DNA of 11,819 nucleotides. Source: Acanthamoeba castellanii str. Neff (Eukaryota; Discosea; Longamoebia; Acanthamoebidae). A model generated the notes under the pieces. The model ran no database searches and had not been told where the DNA came from. It saw only the letters and a program-made list of their open reading frames with translations. The first letter of the stretch is position 1. Each line of letters begins with the position of its first letter. The translations under genes and the position numbers were made by a program. The stretch spans positions 295,010 through 306,828 of the forward strand of contig NW_004457518.1 of assembly GCF_000313135.1 (NCBI RefSeq). Reading direction: 5' to 3'. Of the stretch, positions 7,423-11,819 are shown piece by piece.

Positions 7423-8842
7423 ATGAGCAGCACGACGAGCAGCGCCAACGACGGCAGCCTGACGGTGGCCGCCCTCCTGAACCAGATCAGCGAGGTGCAG
7501 AAGCTCCTCGCAGAGGGGCGATCGGTCGATGAGACCGATGACTGGGGTGATTCGGCCCTCCATGCGGCCGCCCTCAAGGGCCGCCTCACCGTGGCCAAGC
7601 TCCTCATCGACAAGGGCGCCGACGTCAACAAGACCAACAACGCTGGCTCTACGCCCCTCCACAAGGCCGTTGTGAGCGGCAATGCGCACCTCATCGAGCT
7701 CCTCATGCAGCACGGCGCTGACGGAGATCTGCGCAACCACGCGGGCCTCCTGCCCGAGGACTACACCAAGAAGAAGAGCCTTAAGCTCATGGTCCTCGGC
7801 AAGTCCGCCGTCGAGATCAAGGTGCCCGTCCCGCGCGCCATGCGTGGCCTCGTCATCGGCCAGGGCGGCAAGACCCTCAAGCGCATCCGCACCGCCAGCG
7901 GCGCCGACGTCGCCTTCCCGCTCGACGAGGAGGTGGAGGAGGTCGTCATCCGCGGCCGCGCCGAGGCCACGGAGAAGGCCCGCGAGCTCGTCGAGGAGAT
8001 CGTCAACAAGCGCAAGGAAGTCGAAGCCGTCGTACGTAACCCAGACCTTTCTCTTGCGCGTAGTGTCACCATGGCGCCAACGGTATTCTGGAGTGAGAGA
8101 TGATGACGATTTTCTTTGAAGTCGTTGACGATCTGACTTGTACAAATCGATTTGTTGTTGACCGGAGAGCAGAGGGAGGCGAAGGAGAAGGAGTTCTACA
8201 GCGGCGACTACACTCGCATCACGGTGAGGGTCCCCAAGCACCAGCACAAGCTGATCATCGGCGCGGGCGGTAAGACCATTCGCGAGATCATCAAGGAGAC
8301 CGGCGCTAAGATCAAGATCCCCCCCGGCGACGACGACGATGAGGAGGTCGTCATCGAGGGCTCGCCCGAGGCCGTCGACCAGGCCGCCGAGAGGGTGACC
8401 AAGGCCACCATGTTCCAGGAGCGCGTACGTGACACCCTCATTCCGTCCTTTTCGTGCGCGGCGCTCACGTGGAATGGGTGTGTGCGTGTGCGTGTGGGAC
8501 ACAGGACAACGCTGGCGGTGGTGGCGGAAGAGGCCGCGGCCGTCCGAGACGTGAGGAGGGCGAGGAGTCCGGCGGTTACGGTGGTGGTGACCGTGGTACG
8601 TGGCATCTTCGTTCACCACACGACACACGACCGCAAGGTGCGGAAGAGATGTGCTGACCTGTGTGATGTGTGTGCGGCACACAGAGGAGAGGAGGTTCGG
8701 CGAGGGCGGTGGCGGTAGGGGCCGTGGCGGCGGTGGACGCGGTCGTGACCGCGAGGGCGGCGAGAGGCAGGGGTCCAACATCACGCTGGCCTCCTTCCTC
8801 GTGCCCTCCCGCAGCGCCGGCCGCAGGCGTGGCGACAACTGA
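7423..8842 (+). CDS. Ankyrin-repeat, double-KH, RG-rich RNA-binding protein, four exons
   Basis: Predicted 369-aa RNA-binding protein. Exons: 7423-8031, 8173-8424, 8505-8595, 8685-8842. All three donors read GTACGT and the frame is kept. Two good ankyrin repeats occur at about 38-70 (DSALHAAALKG, LLIDKGADVN) and 71-103 (STPLHKAVVSGN, LLMQHGAD), with degenerate flanking helices, for protein contacts. KH1 (about 128-196) has the loop GQGG at 146-149. KH2 (about 213-284) has GAGG at 233-236. Both GxxG loops are intact, so both should bind single-stranded RNA or DNA. An RG/RGG-rich tail (about 290-345) follows, then a short ITLASFLVPSRS block near the end. The order resembles a miniature of animal ANKHD1/ANKRD17-type proteins, which is an architectural comparison only. 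The start is the ATG at 7423. An in-frame GTG at 7381 is not needed. Acceptor 8172 could shift by three bases. The gene begins right at the edge of the CpG-free region. Confidence 0.9.
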
Positions 8843-9086
8843 CCAGCCACCCTCCCCCGCAACTGCCACGCCGCGGCATAGATGATGTCGCGGTGGCCTC
8901 ACCCCTCTTCTGGCCCACAGCTGCTGCTGCTCCACTAAAGTCTGTTGCCTGCGCTTGCACAACTCTTCTCTGTATTGATTGCCGAGACATGGGACATCAC
9001 AACACGTCGCACGAGGAATTGGCAGAACGTTGAAGGTTGAAGTGGTCGCTTGGCTTGGCTTGGTGGAGGGTCGCCGCCCTCGACGT
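8843..9086. other. Convergent 3' region between ANK-KH and cyclophilin genes
   Basis: A 244-bp gap where two genes meet tail to tail. No perfect AATAAA is visible on either strand. A plus-strand ACTAAA near 8935 is a possible weak signal for the ANK-KH gene. No coding sequence is supported. Confidence 0.5.
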
Positions 9087-10143
9087 CTACTCGGAGAGGG
9101 GGAGCTCGCCAGAGTCGGCGATGGTAAGGGTGGCGCTGGGCTTGCCGGACTGGCTGCCGAGCGACTCGAGCTTCTTGATGATGTCGTAGCCCTCGAGCAC
9201 CTTGCCGAACACGACGTGCTTACCCTGTTTTGAGCGCGCGAAACGAGTCAGCTTCCGTACGGGGGGGGGGGCAAAAGGGGAGCGTGCTGTGTGTGGTGCG
9301 TACGTCCAACCAGGGGGTGGCCACGGTGGTGATGAAGAACTGCGAGCCGTTGGCTGTGCGGAACACACAGAAGTGTTAGCGCGAGGCAGGGCAGAGGAGG
9401 AGTGGGGAGGGGAGGGGTGGGGTGACGGTACTGTCCTTGCCGGCGTTGGCCATGCTGAGGAGACCGGGGGTGGTGTGCTTCAGCTTGAAGTTCTCATCAG
9501 CGAACCTGTCGCCGTAGATGGACTCACCGCCCACACCAGTGCCGTGGGTGAAGTCGCCGCCTGCGGAATCGGACTGCGCCGTGAGACGAGCGAAAGAAAA
9601 GGGGAGAGCTCTGGCGGAAGGAGGAGACCTTGGATCATGAAGTTGGGGATAACCCTGTGGAAGGAAGAGCCCTTGTAGTGGAGCGGCTTGCCCTTGCTGC
9701 CGACGCCCTTCTCGCCAGTGCACAGCGCACGGAAGTTCTCGACGGTCTTGGGCACGGTGCCGCCATACAGACTGCGGACCGCGGCAAACGCGCTCAATAC
9801 GACCGCCTACTCATCGATGAATCGTGGCAGTGGAGGAGGGGAGCATACCCGAACACCACACGACCCTCAAGCTTGCCATCGATTTCTGCGTTCGGCGTAG
9901 AGGGACATGAATTTCATCCCGCGTAAAAAGGCGTGAATTGTGAGAAAGAGGCAGCGCACCGATGTCGAAGTAGACCTTGTTGGTAATCTTGGGTCCCTTC
10001 TTGTCCTGTAATGAGATGTTGGTGAGGCTACATGCTAAGTACAAACAGCCACAGAAAAGAAAGAGCAGTCATCGTACCGCCTCAGCCTGAGCGAGCACGC
10101 TCAAAACGCAGAGAACGGCAACGAGGAGGAGAGAAAGCTTCAT
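9087..10143 (-). CDS. Secretory-pathway cyclophilin (peptidyl-prolyl cis-trans isomerase), seven exons
   Basis: Peptidyl-prolyl cis-trans isomerase (EC 5.2.1.8), 202 aa, catalysing proline isomerisation in protein folding. Minus-strand exons: 10143-10078, 10005-9960, 9885-9849, 9771-9629, 9560-9432, 9353-9304, 9224-9087. The junctions recreate an unbroken cyclophilin. Residues 1-22 form a signal peptide ([20 protein letters not shown]), exactly exon 1. The core starts at KVYFDIEIDG and includes [16 protein letters not shown], the catalytic [15 protein letters not shown] (Arg, Phe, Met and Gln all present), NGSQFFITT, and TPWLDGKHVVFG, whose Trp is linked to cyclosporin binding in CypA. Its length and features are those of the cyclophilin B class. 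The C-terminus LPLSE has no KDEL/HDEL-type signal, so it may be ER-retained otherwise or secreted. It diverges from the PABP gene, and two TGACGTCA sites lie just upstream. Confidence 0.95.
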
Positions 10144-10219
10144 CTTGGCTACACGTTCTTCGCGGTGGAGATGAATGTGAACGCAGAAAAACAAAGCCGG
10201 CAAAATAGAACACGCCCTC

Positions 10220-10240
10220 TGACGTCAGAGCGTGACGTCA
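10220..10240. promoter_or_regulatory. Two tandem CRE-like TGACGTCA sites
   Basis: Perfect 8-bp palindromes TGACGTCA occur at 10220-10227 and 10233-10240, 13 bp apart from start to start. This is the classical binding site of CREB/ATF-type bZIP dimers. They lie just upstream of the cyclophilin TATA-like box and about 150 bp from the PABP TATA box, so the cyclophilin gene is the likelier target. Confidence 0.65.
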
Positions 10241-10389
10241 GCAGCAACAAAAAAAAAAGAAAAAGGAAGAACGCCAAGTAGCTCAGGAATGCAAGGAGGC
10301 CGATGGGAAATAGTGTGGAATGGGTGGAGTTCCGATCCGGCGGGGAAAGGAAACTTCGGAGGGATTGATATGTGCGGACAGAGGGGGGC

Positions 10390-10395
10390 TATAAG
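10390..10395 (+). promoter_or_regulatory. TATA box of the PABP gene
   Basis: TATAAG in a G-rich setting, 218 bases before the PABP ATG. A pyrimidine tract that could hold the transcription start begins 38 bases downstream. Confidence 0.6.
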
Positions 10396-10427
10396 AGGGG
10401 GGCGGGGACTTCGGGGGCCGGTTTGCG

Positions 10428-10449
10428 CTCTCTTCTTCTCCTTCCCTCC
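10428..10449 (+). promoter_or_regulatory. Oligopyrimidine tract at the presumed PABP mRNA start (TOP-like)
   Basis: A 22-base uninterrupted pyrimidine run begins 38 bases after the TATA box. If transcription starts here, the mRNA would begin with a 5' terminal oligopyrimidine tract, as PABP and ribosomal-protein mRNAs do in animals. The start site itself cannot be seen. Confidence 0.4.
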
Positions 10450-10531
10450 ATCCGTTCATCCATCCGTGCTGCTGTGTGTAGTGTTTCCTCTTCTCCACCA
10501 AGAAGTCGTCCTCCATCCTCCAGCACCGATC

Positions 10532-10590
10532 AAAAACCAAAAAAATCAAGAAAACCCCAAAAAGACAAAAAAATCCAGAAAACCCCCAAA
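10532..10590 (+). promoter_or_regulatory. A-rich 5' leader element of PABP mRNA, probable autoregulatory site
   Basis: Roughly 39 of 59 bases are A, arranged as runs of three to seven A broken by C, with very few T or G. It ends about 17 bases before the PABP start codon. In animal PABPC1, an A-rich leader element binds PABP itself and blocks its translation. The position and make-up here match that arrangement. The region lies in an untranslated leader with no other evident role. Confidence 0.65.
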
Positions 10591-10607
10591 TCGCATCGAC
10601 ATCGTCA

Positions 10608-11819
10608 ATGGCTGCCAACTCTCCCTACCAGTCTGCTTCGCTCTACGTGGGTGATCTCAACCCCACCGTTACGGAGGCTCTCCTCTTCGAGATCTTCAAG
10701 GCCGTCGGACCCGTGGCCTCCATCCGCGTGTGCCGCGATGCGGTGACGAGGCGCTCGCTGGGCTACGCGTACGTCAACTTCCACAACGTGGTCGATGCCG
10801 AGCGCGCCCTCGACACGCTCAACTACACCCTGATCAAGGGCCGCCCGTGCCGCATCATGTGGTCGCACCGCGATCCGTCCATCCGCAAGTCGGGCCAGGG
10901 CAACATCTTCATCAAGAACCTCGACAAGAGCATCGACAACAAGGCGCTCTACGATACGTTCTCGGCCTTTGGCAACATCCTGTCGTGCAAGGTGGTGACC
11001 GACGGCAAGGGCAACAGCAAGGGCTACGGCTTCGTGCACTACGAGACCAGCGAGGCGGCCGACTCTGCCATCGCCAAGGTCAACGGCAAGATGCTGAACG
11101 GCAAGATCGTCTACGTCGGCCGATTCATCGCGCGCAAGGAGCGCACCCCCGGCAGCGACCCCGAGAAGTTCACCAACATTTACATCAAGAACCTCGGCGA
11201 GGCCTACACCGAGGAGGACCTCAAGCGCGACTTTGGCGCCTTCGGTACGGTGCAGAGCGCAGTCCTGATGAAGGACCCGCGCGACATCGGCCGCCAGTTC
11301 GCCTTTGTCAATTTCGAGGATCACGAGGCCGCCCACCGCGCCACCGAGGAGCTCAACGGCCGCAAGCTCGGCGACAAGGAGGTCTACGTCGGCCGCGCCC
11401 AGAAGAAGTCCGAGCGCGAGTCCTTCCTCCGCAAGCTCCGCGAGGAGCGTGCCCAGAAGTACCAGGGCATCAACCTCTACATCAAGAACCTCGATGACAC
11501 CGTCAACGACGAGGAGCTCCACAAGCTCTTCTCGGCGCTCCCCTTCGGCCAGATCACCTCCTGCAAGGTCATGTCCGACGACAAGGGCAACTCCCGCGGC
11601 TTCGGCTTCGTCTGCTACACCAACCCCGAGGACGCCTCCAAGGCCGTCTCGGAGATGAACGGCAAGATGGTCGCCAACAAGCCCATCTACGTCGCCCTCG
11701 CCGAGCGCAAGGACGTACGCTCCGCCAAGCTCGCCGCCCAGCACGCCGCCCGTGCCGCCGCCCGCGTCGCCGGCAACGCCGGCCTCGCCGGTGCCCCCAT
11801 GGCCTACCCGGGCTTCTAC
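10608..11819 (+). CDS. Cytoplasmic poly(A)-binding protein, 5' part, intronless here
   Basis: Binds mRNA poly(A) tails and links them to translation initiation and mRNA stability. The first 404 codons are present and continue past the right edge. The start is ATG 10608, giving [17 protein letters not shown]. Four RRMs are visible. RRM1 (about 11-89) has LYVGDL and [11 protein letters not shown]2 (about 99-177) IFIKNL and [11 protein letters not shown]3 (about 190-268) IYIKNL and [11 protein letters not shown]4 (about 289-370) LYIKNL and RGFGFVCY. These are intact RNP2 and RNP1 motifs in the usual PABPC order. The Ala/Gly/Pro linker begins after about 375. The C-terminal MLLE domain is not in the window. 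RRM4 has [15 protein letters not shown], slightly longer than the usual FSPFG loop. No intron interrupts the 1.2 kb, unlike every other gene here. Codons are overwhelmingly C/G-ending, as expected for a highly expressed gene. Confidence 0.95.
   Translation, partial: MAANSPYQSASLYVGDLNPTVTEALLFEIFKAVGPVASIRVCRDAVTRRSLGYAYVNFHNVVDAERALDTLNYTLIKGRPCRIMWSHRDPSIRKSGQGNIFIKNLDKSIDNKALYDTFSAFGNILSCKVVTDGKGNSKGYGFVHYETSEAADSAIAKVNGKMLNGKIVYVGRFIARKERTPGSDPEKFTNIYIKNLGEAYTEEDLKRDFGAFGTVQSAVLMKDPRDIGRQFAFVNFEDHEAAHRATEELNGRKLGDKEVYVGRAQKKSERESFLRKLREERAQKYQGINLYIKNLDDTVNDEELHKLFSALPFGQITSCKVMSDDKGNSRGFGFVCYTNPEDASKAVSEMNGKMVANKPIYVALAERKDVRSAKLAAQHAARAAARVAGNAGLAGAPMAYPGFY

Larger units (their letters stand above)
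10144..10419. promoter_or_regulatory. Divergent promoter region of cyclophilin and PABP genes
   Basis: The two start codons are 464 bp apart. For the minus-strand cyclophilin gene, a TATTTT box-like string (10203-10208 on the plus strand) lies about 60 bases from its ATG, just downstream of the two CRE-like sites. For the plus-strand PABP gene, a TATAAG box sits at 10390. The middle holds an A-rich run (about 10249-10265) and a G-rich stretch around the TATA. Each gene seems to have its own core promoter. Confidence 0.6.

Noticed and set aside
7153..8862. Minus-strand open frame of 569 codons
   Set aside because: It is antisense to the ANK-KH gene, whose exons, splice sites and domains are clear. 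Strong C/G third-position bias creates long antisense frames in this genome.
10605..11744. Minus-strand open frame of 379 codons, Val/Leu/Asp-rich
   Set aside because: It is the antisense shadow of the PABP coding sequence, with no domain of its own.

Overview
The window looks like nuclear DNA of a free-living amoeba. Acanthamoeba is the best fit, by inference only, because I could not run a search. The reasons are GC-rich coding sequence with mostly C/G-ending codons, many short spliceosomal introns (23 reconstructed, 15 with a GTAC donor start), very tight gene spacing, and the mix of an RWP-RK regulator with standard eukaryotic proteins. There is no bacterial, viral or CRISPR structure.

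Layout, left to right. (1) 1-417: probable 3' end of a plus-strand gene entering from the left, with an acidic/basic low-complexity tail; weak call. (2) 720-2359, minus: five-exon gene for a 440-aa RWP-RK transcription factor, with the RWPxRK signature on a 24-nt microexon. (3) 2685-5409, plus, divergent from it: nine-exon gene for a 619-aa PH-domain and coiled-coil protein. (4) 5565-5986, plus: three-exon gene for an 85-aa Cys-rich single-pass membrane protein. (5) About 5846-7361: a roughly 1.5-kb stretch almost free of CpG (two in total, none from about 6083 to 7361) inside otherwise CpG-dense sequence. No gene is recognisable beyond the last exon of gene 4. (6) 7423-8842, plus: four-exon gene for a 369-aa protein with ankyrin repeats, two KH domains and an RGG/RG-rich tail. 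(7) 9087-10143, minus: seven-exon gene for a 202-aa secretory-pathway cyclophilin. (8) 10608-11819, plus, divergent from it: intronless 5' part of cytoplasmic poly(A)-binding protein, all four RRMs present, running off the right edge.

There is no single pathway here. Three genes are RNA- or DNA-binding (RWP-RK, ANK-KH, PABP). The cyclophilin and PABP share a 464-bp divergent control region with two perfect TGACGTCA sites near the cyclophilin and a TATA box near PABP. The PABP leader carries an oligopyrimidine tract and an A-rich tract placed as in self-regulated PABP mRNAs of animals. The most unusual signal is the sharply bounded CpG desert, which fits long-term cytosine methylation and deamination in a heterochromatic or transposon-derived island. 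No wholly new multi-gene system could be supported.
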